A stretch of 45,511 bases of DNA from Taibaiella sp. Its GTDB lineage: Bacteria; Bacteroidota; Bacteroidia; Chitinophagales; Chitinophagaceae. The first letter of the stretch is position 1. Each line of letters opens with the position of its first letter. The translations under genes were made by a program, and so were the position numbers. The stretch is taken from NCBI GenBank assembly GCA_021740995.1, contig JAIOYR010000024.1, positions 1 to 45,511 on the forward strand. Direction: 5' to 3'. The notes beneath the pieces are model-generated. The model was not told the origin of the DNA and did no database searches. It worked only from the letters and a program-made list of their open reading frames with translations. Of this stretch, positions 23,913 through 32,186 are shown piece after piece.

Positions 23913-26675
23913 ATGAAATACATTATCCTTTTTATACTCACAATATTTTTAAGTTCATTTGCTCTGAAGGCGCAAATAACCGGTGTTACGGTTATCTGCG
24001 AAGGTGCTTCCAGTTCCCTTTCCTGTCCCCTTCCGGCAAGTGGCACATGGACGAGTACAAATCTAGCGGTGGCTTCTGTAAGCAGTAGCGGTGTGGTAAC
24101 GGGTATCAGCACAGGGACTGCCACAATTTCTTATGGGTTAACGCCTACATTTCATTCGGTTGTTGTTACAGTAAACCCATTTCCTGCGCCCTCGGCTATT
24201 GTTGGTGCATCTTCAGTTTGTTTGGGTTCCACAACAACTTTTACTAACACTACATCGGGAGGCACATGGTCCAGTAGCAATATAGCTATAGCAATGGTTG
24301 GGAGTGGATACGGCACGGTTACGGGCATATCGGTAGGTAGTGCGGTCATTACGTATCAGCTCGCTACAGGTTGTTTCGCTACAAAAGCTATATCAGTCAA
24401 TGCAATACCGGCAGCTATCAGTGGATCATCCAGCTTATGTTCCGGCACAGTTACATCTTTATCTTCTGCAACACCAGGCGGAACATGGTCATCAGCAGCA
24501 CCAACTACTCTTACAGTGCACCCTGCTACCGGCAATGTTTCAGGTATTAGCGCAGGCGTAGGTACTGTAACTTATACATTGAGCACGGGGTGTTCTGTCT
24601 CCCGAATAATGACCGTATTTGCTATGCCTGCCGCACTCACCGGACCGGCAATAGTATGTACCGGCGACACTACTACACTTGGAAATTCCGTAGCAGGTGG
24701 CACATGGAGCAGCAGTGCAGCGAGCATAGCGCATGCCAGTTTTGGAACGCCAACCACAGGGATAGTTACCGGGTTAACAGCAGGTACTGCTACAATATTT
24801 TACACAATAGGTTCAATCTGTGCTGCTACCCGTATTGTTACCGTCAATCCTGCTCCCGTAGCCGGTGCGCTATCGGGCCCTTCTATAGTTTGTGCAGCGT
24901 CTGCCGTTACGTTGTCGTCTACAGTTTCTGGTGGCACATGGTCCAGTTCGTTGCCATCTATTGCCACGGTGAGCCCAGTTGGAGTAGTGACTGGTGTTAG
25001 TCCGGGTACAACAACTATTACTTATACTGTATCATCAGCTTGTGGTAGTGTTTATGCCTCTAGGGTAGTAACAGTAAGTGCAGCACCGGCTGCTATTACC
25101 GGTACTACTACAGTATGTTCTGGCGCTACTGCTTCGTTGTACAATGCTGTATCGGGTGGTGCCTGGAGTTCTCTGTCATCAGGTATAGCTATTGTTGGTT
25201 TTGGTACAGGTATTGTCACAGGGGTTAGTGCTGGTACTACTACAATTTCATATATCATAAGCAGTAGCTGTTTTGTTACCACTACATTTACTGTCAACGC
25301 CGCTCCAGCGGGTATTACCGGTACGGGTAGTGTTTGTGTAGGAAGTATTCTTCCTTTGGCAGATGCTGTTCCTGGAGGTACATGGGGCAGTAGTGCTTCG
25401 GGCATAGCTGTTGTAGCTTCAGTGGGTAGTTCTACAGGTGTTGTTACAGGTTTGTCGGCCGGCACCGCTATTGTTTCCTATGCTATAGGCGGCTGTTTCT
25501 CTACAGTAGTTGTCACAGTAGTTCCAACTCCTTCGGTTACTGCTTCTGCCACACCTGCTTTTTGCGGCGCTTCATGGACCTTGTCTGCCGCTGGTGCTAC
25601 TACATATTCCTGGAGTCCGGCAACTGGTCTTTCCTGTACTACATGTACCGGGGTTTCTACTATACCTTCTGGTTCTGTTATATATACTGTTACCGGTACA
25701 AATACTTTAGGCTGCAGCGGCACAGCCACAGCTGCGGTGAATGGTAATTCCATCTATGGACATATTACATTCAGTGGTGCAACACCAGCAGTGCCAGATT
25801 TAAAGGTATGGTTGATACAATATGACCCTTCGGATAGTTCTATTGTCGCTACCGACTCAACACTTACATGTCTCGATGGTTCTGTGCCCTATTTTCAGTT
25901 CACCGGAAAACCAATTGGTAACTACATGGTAAAAGCAAGATTGCTCAGCAGTGTATCTGGGTCCAGCGACTACATACCTACTTACGGTGCCTCTACCCCC
26001 AATTGGCTCACAGCAGCATCCACTGCATATACAGGGGTTTCAGTTATTCAGGACATAAATATGATTTACGGAACCGTGCCTGTAGGTACAGGGTTTATCA
26101 GCGGTTTTGTATACTCAGGAGCAGGAAAAGGTACTGCCGGAGAAGTACCTGAGCCGGGTATGCTCTTAATCCTAAAGAATGCTTTTACAGGGCAGGTTGT
26201 TACACATACGTACACCAATGGTGATGGTGGTTATTCATTTGGTAGTCTTGGGTTTGGCAGTTATATTATTTGTCCCGAAGATTACGGTTATTATACCAGT
26301 CCGTCTGCTGATGTTATATTATCTCCTTTTACCCCATCGGCAACCGGTGTAAGTTTCAAAAAACACACGTTGCATCATACGATATATCCATTCTCTTTTA
26401 CTGGAATCCGTGATATTGTTTCCTCGGTTAATAATTTTTATGTTTTCCCTAATCCGGCTACTAAAAGCGTTAAAATAATGTCCACAGAGCAGTTGTCAGG
26501 AATTGCCAGAATTTCAATTGTGAACGCTACAGGTAGCAATGTTTTTTCAACAACATGCTCAATTAGTAATTCTTTGCCTGCCGAAATAAATATTTCCTCA
26601 CTTAGTGCCGGCATATACTTCATCCATGTGCAGTCTTCAGATCTTACTCAGATTCAGAAGCTAATTGTTGAGTAG
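23913..26675 (+). CDS. Secreted Ig-like repeat surface protein with T9SS sorting domain
   Basis: A 920-residue secreted protein: signal peptide MKYIILFILTIFLSSFALKA; seven Ig-like (Big_2-like) units of about 74 residues (residues 22-541, nt 23976-25540); an eighth, different unit (PAFCGASWTLSAAGATTYSW...); and a mixed region of about 230 residues with a carboxypeptidase-regulatory-like part (GFISGFVYSGAGKGTAGEVP, then TYTNGDGGYSFGSLGFGSYI). The end carries VFPNPATKSVKI and GIYFIHVQSSDLTQIQKLIV, a type A T9SS domain. Each Ig unit has the core GGTWSSS...GVVTG.SAGT..I.Y and two Cys at fixed places. Probably a large extended adhesin or matrix protein on the cell surface. It is transcribed divergently from engB and shares its unit type with the genes at 34.5 and 37.2 kb. 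Confidence 0.85.
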   Translation: MKYIILFILTIFLSSFALKAQITGVTVICEGASSSLSCPLPASGTWTSTNLAVASVSSSGVVTGISTGTATISYGLTPTFHSVVVTVNPFPAPSAIVGASSVCLGSTTTFTNTTSGGTWSSSNIAIAMVGSGYGTVTGISVGSAVITYQLATGCFATKAISVNAIPAAISGSSSLCSGTVTSLSSATPGGTWSSAAPTTLTVHPATGNVSGISAGVGTVTYTLSTGCSVSRIMTVFAMPAALTGPAIVCTGDTTTLGNSVAGGTWSSSAASIAHASFGTPTTGIVTGLTAGTATIFYTIGSICAATRIVTVNPAPVAGALSGPSIVCAASAVTLSSTVSGGTWSSSLPSIATVSPVGVVTGVSPGTTTITYTVSSACGSVYASRVVTVSAAPAAITGTTTVCSGATASLYNAVSGGAWSSLSSGIAIVGFGTGIVTGVSAGTTTISYIISSSCFVTTTFTVNAAPAGITGTGSVCVGSILPLADAVPGGTWGSSASGIAVVASVGSSTGVVTGLSAGTAIVSYAIGGCFSTVVVTVVPTPSVTASATPAFCGASWTLSAAGATTYSWSPATGLSCTTCTGVSTIPSGSVIYTVTGTNTLGCSGTATAAVNGNSIYGHITFSGATPAVPDLKVWLIQYDPSDSSIVATDSTLTCLDGSVPYFQFTGKPIGNYMVKARLLSSVSGSSDYIPTYGASTPNWLTAASTAYTGVSVIQDINMIYGTVPVGTGFISGFVYSGAGKGTAGEVPEPGMLLILKNAFTGQVVTHTYTNGDGGYSFGSLGFGSYIICPEDYGYYTSPSADVILSPFTPSATGVSFKKHTLHHTIYPFSFTGIRDIVSSVNNFYVFPNPATKSVKIMSTEQLSGIARISIVNATGSNVFSTTCSISNSLPAEINISSLSAGIYFIHVQSSDLTQIQKLIVE
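23976..25540 (+). repeat. Seven-unit Ig-like repeat array (locus 1)
   Basis: Seven degenerate protein repeats of 72-79 residues, ending near VVPTPS. Spacing and the GGTW...GT core are well kept at protein level, while the DNA has diverged. Length about 1.56 kb. Confidence 0.8.
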
Positions 26676-26864
26676 TTACTCAAGTATTCTCTATCATTTT
26701 CATCATTTCTCATTAGATATGTCCTTTCGATAGAATTTTTTTTGTCGAAATCCTTTTTTTGTTTACTCCCGTAATTATATGTAAGATCTGCTTTTTATAT
26801 AACAGATATTTTGTACTAAGAAAAATATTTATGTTTTAAAATAACATTTGCATAACTTGCTAAA

Positions 26865-26879
26865 AAATATCAGATATTT
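26865..26879. promoter_or_regulatory. Palindrome AAATATC-A-GATATTT before the winged-helix-like ORF
   Basis: A perfect odd-centred palindrome 52 bp before the ATG of the 77-aa ORF. Its right half CAGATATTT recurs at 26803-26811. It is a candidate binding site for autoregulation; statistical support is modest in AT-rich DNA. Confidence 0.35.
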
Positions 26880-26930
26880 CATTCCCCCTTGTCTGAAATG
26901 AAGCTTTTCTACTAAATAGCTTCTAAACTC

Positions 26931-27164
26931 ATGAACAACTTTAATTTAGTACTCTCTGCAATAAAAAAGCAATGTTTACATGTGAACCATCCATACAAAG
27001 ATTGTTTTGAAATTGTGCAGTCTGAACTTGAGATAAGTTATCACGGAAACCTGGAATTATACCTCGACTTTCTGCAAGACCTTGGGCTTATTTCATACAA
27101 CAAAAAAGACAGGAGTATTGCCCTTACTGAGCTGGGGAATAATACTAATATTGTTTTTAAGTAG
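26931..27164 (+). CDS. Small winged-helix-like protein, unknown
   Basis: A 77-residue ORF. The C-terminal half, ELYLDFLQDLGLISYNKKDRSIALTELGN, resembles the recognition helix and wing of small winged-helix DNA-binding proteins ('DLGLI.Y....I.LTE.G'), preceded by a helix-rich part. If real, it is likely a DNA-binding protein or a regulator fragment. The fold suggestion is from pattern only. Upstream there are a 15-bp palindrome (26865-26879) and a direct repeat CAGATATTT (26803-26811 and 26871-26879), which could be its own operators. It ends 5 bp from the convergent TSUP gene. Confidence 0.55.
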   Translation: MNNFNLVLSAIKKQCLHVNHPYKDCFEIVQSELEISYHGNLELYLDFLQDLGLISYNKKDRSIALTELGNNTNIVFK

Positions 27165-27169
27165 CATCA

Positions 27170-27943
27170 TTAGATTATGCCGCTGCCTAGTGAAATGGCA
27201 ATAATAAGCAGCAGCACGGCTACTACATGTTGCAGAAATTTAAGCGTAACTTTTTTCAATAATTTATTGCCTGTGTATGCGCCTGCAATTGCTGCAGTGG
27301 TGGCGACAACAATTAACGGTATATTGTTTTGCAGATTTGCTGACGAAAACCGGGTAGCATATACTGATAGTCTGGTAAAATCTATCAAACAAGCTATAAC
27401 TACAGATGTGCCAATAAATGCTTCTTTAGATAAGCCTGCTTTAATAAGAAATGCACTACGCAATGCTCCCTGATTGCCCGATAGTCCGCCGAAAAATCCG
27501 CTCAACAGTCCACCTATCGGTAACTTATCTTTGCCAAAGTTAAATTTTTCAGGTAGTGGCAGTGTGTCTATTAATGTAAAAAAGATGAGCAGCAAAGCAA
27601 TAGTAAATTTGACAGGTGTTATCTCAAATTTGTGGGCACCAATGCTGTATTTTAGTAGAGGATGAAGCCCGCTGATATGCAGCAATATCCATGCACCTGC
27701 AAAGGCAGCCAGTATTGCCGGTATGCCAAAGCGAATGAGTATTTGCTTGTCTGCGTTCCTGCCTACAAGAAGCAGTTTGAAGAGGTTATTAAAAAAGTGC
27801 ACTACACCCGTCAATGCCACAGCAAGATCTACCGGAAAGAATACAGCAAAAACAGGTAGCATTATAGTGCCTAGCCCAAAGCCGCAAAAAAAAGTCAGTA
27901 TTGCCGTGAAAAAAGCTGCAAGCGATATGATAGCAATTTCCAT
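27170..27943 (-). CDS. TSUP (TauE/SafE) family membrane exporter
   Basis: A 257-residue integral membrane protein with about eight hydrophobic helices. I chose the ATG at 27941-27943 over a TTG at 27964 because MEIAIISLAAFFTAILTFFC, then GFGLGTIMLPVF, matches the standard family start. The second half of the duplication shows GGLLSGFFGGLSGNQGALRS, the conserved G-rich helix of TauE/SafE proteins, which export sulfite, sulfoacetate or other organic anions. It lies 29 bp behind the glutaryl-CoA dehydrogenase gene on the same strand and is presumably co-transcribed. The substrate is unknown; a link to an acyl- or dicarboxylate by-product is speculation. Confidence 0.83.
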   Translation of the reverse strand: MEIAIISLAAFFTAILTFFCGFGLGTIMLPVFAVFFPVDLAVALTGVVHFFNNLFKLLLVGRNADKQILIRFGIPAILAAFAGAWILLHISGLHPLLKYSIGAHKFEITPVKFTIALLLIFFTLIDTLPLPEKFNFGKDKLPIGGLLSGFFGGLSGNQGALRSAFLIKAGLSKEAFIGTSVVIACLIDFTRLSVYATRFSSANLQNNIPLIVVATTAAIAGAYTGNKLLKKVTLKFLQHVVAVLLLIIAISLGSGII

Positions 27944-27972
27944 GGCAATACTGATTAAAAGCAATTTTACAA

Positions 27973-29151
27973 TTAGCTGAAAGCGTTGATACCAGTAACA
28001 TCCATGCCGGTAATAAGCAAGTGAATGTCGTGTGTACCCTCGTATGTCACTACCGATTCAAGATTCATCATGTGGCGCATGATACTGAACTCGCCCGTGA
28101 TGCCCATGCCACCCAGAATCTGCCTTGCCTCTCTCGATACTTTCAGCGCTATATCACAGCTGTTGCGTTTTGCCATAGATATCTGAGCAGGCGTGGCGCG
28201 GTCCTCATTGCGCAGCACACCCAGCCGCCAGTTGAGCAACTGGCTCTTGGTGATTTCAGTAATCATTTCAGCCAGTTTCTTTTGAGTCAGCTGAAAACCT
28301 GCTATAGGTCTGCCAAACTGTTCTCTCTGCTTGGCATACCTTAGTGCCGTATCATAACAGTCCATAGCACAGCCCAGTGCACCCCATGCTATTCCGTATC
28401 GTGCGCTGGAAAGGCAGCTGAGCGGTCCTTTCAGACCTTTTATGTCAGGGAAAATATTTGCTTTAGGAACCTTTACATTATCAAACACCAGCTCACCGGT
28501 AGCTGACGCTCTCAGCGACCATTTGCCATGAGTTTCGGGAGTAGTAAAGCCTTCCATACCACGCTCAACTATTAGTCCGCGTATTTCCCCATTATCATCT
28601 TTTGCCCACACTACAGCTATGTCTGCAAAGGGGGCGTTGGATATCCACATCTTTGAGCCATTGAGTATTACGTGGTCTCCGGCATCCTTATAATTTGTGA
28701 GCATGCCGGCTGGGTTAGAACCGTGGTTGGGCTCTGTAAGTCCAAAGCAGCCCATCAGCTCGCCGGTTGCAAGTTTTGGCAGGTATTTGTGTTTTTGTTC
28801 TTCAGTGCCGAATTTGTAAATAGGGAACATAACCAGAGATCCCTGTACGGATGCGGTAGATCGTATTCCCGAATCGCCGCGCTCCAGCTCCTGCATCATG
28901 ATGCCATAAGTAATGTAGTCGAGCCCTGAGCCCCCATATTTTTGGGGTACAAACGGACCAAAACATCCCAAATCACCCAGATCTTTGATAATCTGATTTG
29001 GGAAAGCAGCCTTTTGTGCATACTCCTCTATAATAGGAGAAATGTCTTTTTTCACATAGGCTCTTACAGTATCACGTATTAACTTTTGTTCTTCCGTTAA
29101 TAGCTCGTCTACTAAATAATAATCCGGGTGTTGATATAAATCCTTTTCCAT
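27973..29151 (-). CDS. Acyl-CoA dehydrogenase, glutaryl-CoA dehydrogenase type
   Basis: A 392-residue flavoprotein. CFGLTEPNHGSNPAGMLTNY is the acyl-CoA dehydrogenase signature after the N-terminal helices, KMWISNAPFADIAVVWAK the middle beta domain, and QILGGMGITGEFSIMRHMMN the C-terminal FAD/CoA signature. The catalytic-base segment VVTYEGTHDIHLLITGMDVTG has the Glu and TYEGTHDIH typical of glutaryl-CoA dehydrogenase rather than short- or medium-chain enzymes. It would convert glutaryl-CoA to crotonyl-CoA with CO2 loss, using FAD, in Lys/Trp breakdown. No other pathway genes are close. A perfect TACCTTTG box (29182-29189) lies 30 nt upstream; the TSUP gene follows. Confidence 0.9.
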   Translation of the reverse strand: MEKDLYQHPDYYLVDELLTEEQKLIRDTVRAYVKKDISPIIEEYAQKAAFPNQIIKDLGDLGCFGPFVPQKYGGSGLDYITYGIMMQELERGDSGIRSTASVQGSLVMFPIYKFGTEEQKHKYLPKLATGELMGCFGLTEPNHGSNPAGMLTNYKDAGDHVILNGSKMWISNAPFADIAVVWAKDDNGEIRGLIVERGMEGFTTPETHGKWSLRASATGELVFDNVKVPKANIFPDIKGLKGPLSCLSSARYGIAWGALGCAMDCYDTALRYAKQREQFGRPIAGFQLTQKKLAEMITEITKSQLLNWRLGVLRNEDRATPAQISMAKRNSCDIALKVSREARQILGGMGITGEFSIMRHMMNLESVVTYEGTHDIHLLITGMDVTGINAFS

Positions 29152-29181
29152 GTTTTGTTAAAGTTGATGTGATTTGTGGCG

Positions 29182-29189
29182 CAAAGGTA
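29182..29189 (-). promoter_or_regulatory. -7 box TACCTTTG of the glutaryl-CoA dehydrogenase gene
   Basis: Perfect TAnnTTTG match on the minus strand. Transcription would begin near 29175, giving a leader of about 24 nt. No good -33 element was seen. Confidence 0.5.
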
Positions 29190-29573
29190 GCATTTTTGGC
29201 ATATTGGTATAATTTTGCACCACAATTATACTCCACCTTGTCAGGTTGTGTTTTCTTATAGGCTAATAACTATTAAAAATAACCTTTTAAAGTCAATGCC
29301 ACAGCGGTTTCAGGCGAATTTTTGAAAACATTATGATTATTTTTTGTTTTAATTTTCATTTGTGGAACGTATTTTGAGCAATAGTATTAGTAACAACAGG
29401 AATTATTAAAAATACCAAACGAGTTTAGAAAAATATACGCCTTGTTACATAGAAATAGAATCAAGGCAAATATCTTACAAACAGATGTACATACATTATT
29501 TTGTATTAGTAATAAATCAAGTGAGTTAGAAGGAAGAAGTACATTAACAATAATATTTTAAAGGAATATCATT
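29190..29573. other. Gene-free region before rpoD, with candidate plus-strand -7 box
   Basis: The 422-bp gap between glutaryl-CoA dehydrogenase and rpoD holds no ORF with coding character. A perfect TAATTTTG box lies at 29210-29217 (plus strand), with a TTTG 11 nt further upstream that is too close for -33. If used, rpoD would have an approximately 350-nt leader. The rest is AT-rich with no obvious hairpin. Confidence 0.35.
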
Positions 29574-30431
29574 ATGAGGCAGTTAAAGATTGCCACCCAG
29601 ATTACGAACCGCGATTCCCAGGCCGTAGAAAAGTACTTGCAGGAAATAAGCAAGATTTCTATGATAACGCCCGAAGAGGAAACAACGCTTGCCCAGAAGA
29701 TACACATGGGCGACCAACGCGCACTGGAGAAATTGGTTAAGTCCAATCTCCGCTTCGTAGTTTCAGTGGCAAAACAATACCAACATCAAGGGCTTTCATT
29801 GAGCGATCTTATTAACGAAGGAAATCTTGGACTTATCAAGGCTGCACAGCGGTTTGATGAGACCAAGGGTTTCAAATTCATATCATACGCTGTATGGTGG
29901 ATTCGTCAGTCTATTCTGCAGGCACTTGCAGAGCAGGGGCGTTTGGTGCGCCTTCCTCAAAACAAGATAGGCACGTACAACAAAGCCAACAAAGCATTTA
30001 TTGCTTTTGAGCAGGAAAACGAACGTGAACCATCTACAGAGGAACTGGCAGATATACTGGATATGAGCGAAACGGAAGTTACTAACATATTTACAAGCAA
30101 TACCCGTCACACATCGCTGGATGCACCCGTGCACGAGGCTGAAGATGTCGCAATGGGCGACTTGCTGGAAGGTAGCAGCGATACCGACCTCGACGTTATG
30201 AAGGACTCTTTGCGCAACGAGATTCGGCGTATCCTTAAATCACTAAGCCAGCGCGAAGCAGAAATACTTGCAGCCTACTTTGGTTTGGAAGGTGACAGCG
30301 GCCCAAGCATAGAAGAGATAGGGGAGAAGTACGACCTGACAAAAGAGCGTATTCGCCAGATAAAAGAGCGTGCCATAAAACGCCTTCAGAAAGCTCGCTA
30401 CAGCAATGCATTGAAAGTTTATCTCGGGTAA
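29574..30431 (+). CDS. rpoD: RNA polymerase primary sigma factor RpoD/SigA
   Basis: Housekeeping sigma factor that directs RNA polymerase to promoters, 285 residues, the short Bacteroidota form without the large non-conserved insert. MRQLKIATQITNRDSQAVEK, then YLQEISKISMITPEEE, is region 1.2; LRFVVSVAKQYQHQGLSLSD and LINEGNLGLIKAAQRFDETKG are 2.1-2.2; and FKFISYAVWWIRQSILQAL covers 2.3-2.4, the -10-recognising and melting helix. RLPQNKIGTYNKANKAF begins region 3; IGEKYDLTKERIRQIKERAI is the 4.2 helix-turn-helix binding the -35. The TAnnTTTG boxes in this window are what this sigma is known to recognise in the phylum. A GC-rich hairpin after the stop ends the unit. Confidence 0.95.
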   Translation: MRQLKIATQITNRDSQAVEKYLQEISKISMITPEEETTLAQKIHMGDQRALEKLVKSNLRFVVSVAKQYQHQGLSLSDLINEGNLGLIKAAQRFDETKGFKFISYAVWWIRQSILQALAEQGRLVRLPQNKIGTYNKANKAFIAFEQENEREPSTEELADILDMSETEVTNIFTSNTRHTSLDAPVHEAEDVAMGDLLEGSSDTDLDVMKDSLRNEIRRILKSLSQREAEILAAYFGLEGDSGPSIEEIGEKYDLTKERIRQIKERAIKRLQKARYSNALKVYLG

Positions 30432-30461
30432 TTGGTTAAAAGGGTAATAGGATAAATAGTT

Positions 30462-30490
30462 AAAAGGGGGGCGATTCGCTCCCTTTTGCT
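30462..30490 (+). terminator. Terminator after rpoD
   Basis: Hairpin AAAAGGGGGGCGA / TCGCTCCCTTTT, mostly GC pairs with one G-T, followed by T-rich sequence (TTTTGCTTT). It lies 30 bp after the rpoD stop and before the convergent DMT transporter. Confidence 0.75.
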
Positions 30491-30506
30491 TTAGATACTG
30501 AATGCT

Positions 30507-31373
30507 TTATTTATCACCAAACCCAATAAGCAATATAGCTGCAGTAGCCAGCAACAGCCCCATTAAGCGCCACTTGCCGGCCTGCTCTCTGAAAAACAGC
30601 ATCGCAGCTACCGAAGATGCCACCAGTATACTGATGTTGAGCATAGGTATAGTGGCAGAACTCTGAAAGACATTGCTGTTGAGTGCCTTTACCAGATAGA
30701 AGATAGAGAAAAAGTTGGGTATGCCGAGGGATATACCTGCTACAATGTTTTTCCAGTGGAAGGTGAGTTTGCGCATGGCAAACAGCACCAGCACAATTAT
30801 TACTCCTGCTGTGCCCGCTGTAGCAAAACACACAATGGTACACGCTGCCTGAGCTTCCGGTGTATTCAAAAACGAAGTCTGTATATAGTTGACCAGGGTA
30901 TCCAGCCCGCCGCTGAATACAAATAATAGTGAAGGCAGTAACAGACTTTGTGCTTTATTGTTTTCCTTGGTTTTGGTGGCAAGGTAGATAGCAGGGAATG
31001 CCATAAGGATACCAATGATTTTAATGATACCCGCATGTTCCTTATACAAAAATACAGAGAATACTACCGGTATCACCAGCGACAGTTTACTGGCTATTAC
31101 AGTGGTGGTCATACCGTCTATTTTGGTACAGTGGGCTGTGAGGTTGAAGATGGAAATGAATGCAACACCCATCAGCAAAGCCCATGGCAGCCAGGGGGCA
31201 TGTAGGGTAGTGGTGGTGAAAGGAATCTGCCCGGTAAATATGCAACCCGTTATCACGCATACGCAGTAGTTGGTCACTATTGCCTGTAGCGGGTTTATAT
31301 CATACTTCGGAAACAATTTCAGCACTGCCGAAACAACTACATTAAGTAATACAGTGGCTATGAGGTAGAACAA
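30507..31373 (-). CDS. EamA/DMT-family transporter
   Basis: A 288-residue membrane protein with about ten hydrophobic helices and an internal duplication, of the drug/metabolite transporter superfamily (EamA domains). The first half has LFPKYDINPLQAIVTNYCVC near the start; the second has LGIPNFFSIFYLVKALN and the typical end of helix 9-10 (AAMLFFREQAGKWRLMGLLL). The only in-frame start near the N-terminus is a TTG (31371-31373), with no ATG near by. Substrate unknown. It converges with rpoD; the SCO gene is upstream on the same strand, separated by 153 bp containing a dispersed-repeat-like sequence. Confidence 0.83.
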   Translation of the reverse strand: MFYLIATVLLNVVVSAVLKLFPKYDINPLQAIVTNYCVCVITGCIFTGQIPFTTTTLHAPWLPWALLMGVAFISIFNLTAHCTKIDGMTTTVIASKLSLVIPVVFSVFLYKEHAGIIKIIGILMAFPAIYLATKTKENNKAQSLLLPSLLFVFSGGLDTLVNYIQTSFLNTPEAQAACTIVCFATAGTAGVIIVLVLFAMRKLTFHWKNIVAGISLGIPNFFSIFYLVKALNSNVFQSSATIPMLNISILVASSVAAMLFFREQAGKWRLMGLLLATAAILLIGFGDK

Positions 31374-31489
31374 ATGTGTTGTTTTAAACCTAAATGATAA
31401 TGTTTCAATACAGAAAACGCATGCACTGAATTAACTAGAATTTTATTACATCATGCAAAAAGTCTTTGCCGCCTTTTTTTATTGAAACA

Positions 31490-31520
31490 TCTTAGCGTCT
31501 CCGCGTCTCTGCGGTTAAAC
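31490..31520 (-). repeat. Short dispersed-type intergenic repeat, CGCAGAGACGCGGAGACGC core
   Basis: On the minus strand the sequence reads TTAACCGCAGAGACGCGGA then GACGCTAAG, with two copies of GAGACGC in tandem flanked by TTAACC and TAAG. Near-identical text occurs between genes in many Bacteroidota genomes as I recall, so it looks like a mobile or recurrent short element rather than a terminator. It is in the gap between the SCO and DMT genes. Confidence 0.5.
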
Positions 31521-31526
31521 TCAGCC

Positions 31527-32174
31527 TTATTTTGCGTTTTTTTCTTCTATCAGTGTTCTAATATCATCGATTATTTTGGCAATGTCATTCTCATTGAGAC
31601 CGTCGTAGAAACCACGCACACGCCCGTAGTGGTCTACTAAGATATAATGCTTGTCGTGAATGAAATCCTGGTCTATGCTGATGCCGGCTGTGTCATCTTC
31701 GGCACTAATCAGATAGCTGTATCGCGCCATGTCATAGAGCTGTTTTTTGTCTCCGGTCAGAAACATCCATTGGCTGGAATTGGCTTCATGGCGAAGTGCA
31801 TAAGCCTTTAGTGCACCGACGGTATCCTTCACCGGGTCTACGGTGTGCGATAAAATCATTACGTCTTTATGTCCTTTGAATTTTTCATATACCTTGTGAA
31901 GGTTTTCATTCATTTTAGGGCATATACCTTTACATGTGGTGAAAAAATACTCTACAATTACTATTTTATTTTTAATGTCTTCATTGGTTATGGTTTTTCC
32001 ATCCTGATTGGTGAAGGAAAATGGCGAGATATGGTGATTCTGGTCATTTCCTATTATAGGTAACGGTGATATCTTATTCTGTGCACTGTTTACTTTGTAG
32101 TAGTAAGATAAAAACGCAATTCCAAGCAGGATGAAAAACGTAACTAAAAATATGGTAATCTTGTTATTTTTCAT
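31527..32174 (-). CDS. SCO1/SenC-family copper-binding thioredoxin-like protein
   Basis: A 215-residue membrane-anchored periplasmic protein. One N-terminal TM helix (about 7-25, ITIFLVTFFILLGIAFLSYY) tethers a thioredoxin-like domain. The metal site is CKGIC (Cys81/Cys85) in the segment EYFFTTCKGICPKMNENL, with a His in FIHDKHYILVDHYG (about 173-176) completing the copper ligands. The role is copper delivery to CuA of cytochrome oxidase or redox protection. The start is fixed by a perfect TACCTTTG box four nt upstream of the ATG. It is alone on its unit; no cox genes are adjacent. Confidence 0.9.
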   Translation of the reverse strand: MKNNKITIFLVTFFILLGIAFLSYYYKVNSAQNKISPLPIIGNDQNHHISPFSFTNQDGKTITNEDIKNKIVIVEYFFTTCKGICPKMNENLHKVYEKFKGHKDVMILSHTVDPVKDTVGALKAYALRHEANSSQWMFLTGDKKQLYDMARYSYLISAEDDTAGISIDQDFIHDKHYILVDHYGRVRGFYDGLNENDIAKIIDDIRTLIEEKNAK

Positions 32175-32178
32175 GGCA

Positions 32179-32186
32179 CAAAGGTA
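32179..32186 (-). promoter_or_regulatory. -7 box TACCTTTG four nt before the SCO start codon
   Basis: Perfect TAnnTTTG match on the minus strand followed by TGCC and ATG. A start site 5-8 nt after the box falls on or near the ATG, so the mRNA would be leaderless. No good -33 element was seen. Confidence 0.5.

Noticed and set aside
23976-25540. Ig-repeat DNA as a CRISPR or tandem DNA repeat
   Set aside because: The periodicity is at protein level; the DNA units are diverged and in frame, without constant spacers.
24890-25750. Long antisense open frames across the Ig-repeat genes (23.9-39.7 kb)
   Set aside because: The Ser/Thr/Gly/Val-rich repeats create few stops on the opposite strand; the products are biased low-complexity sequences.
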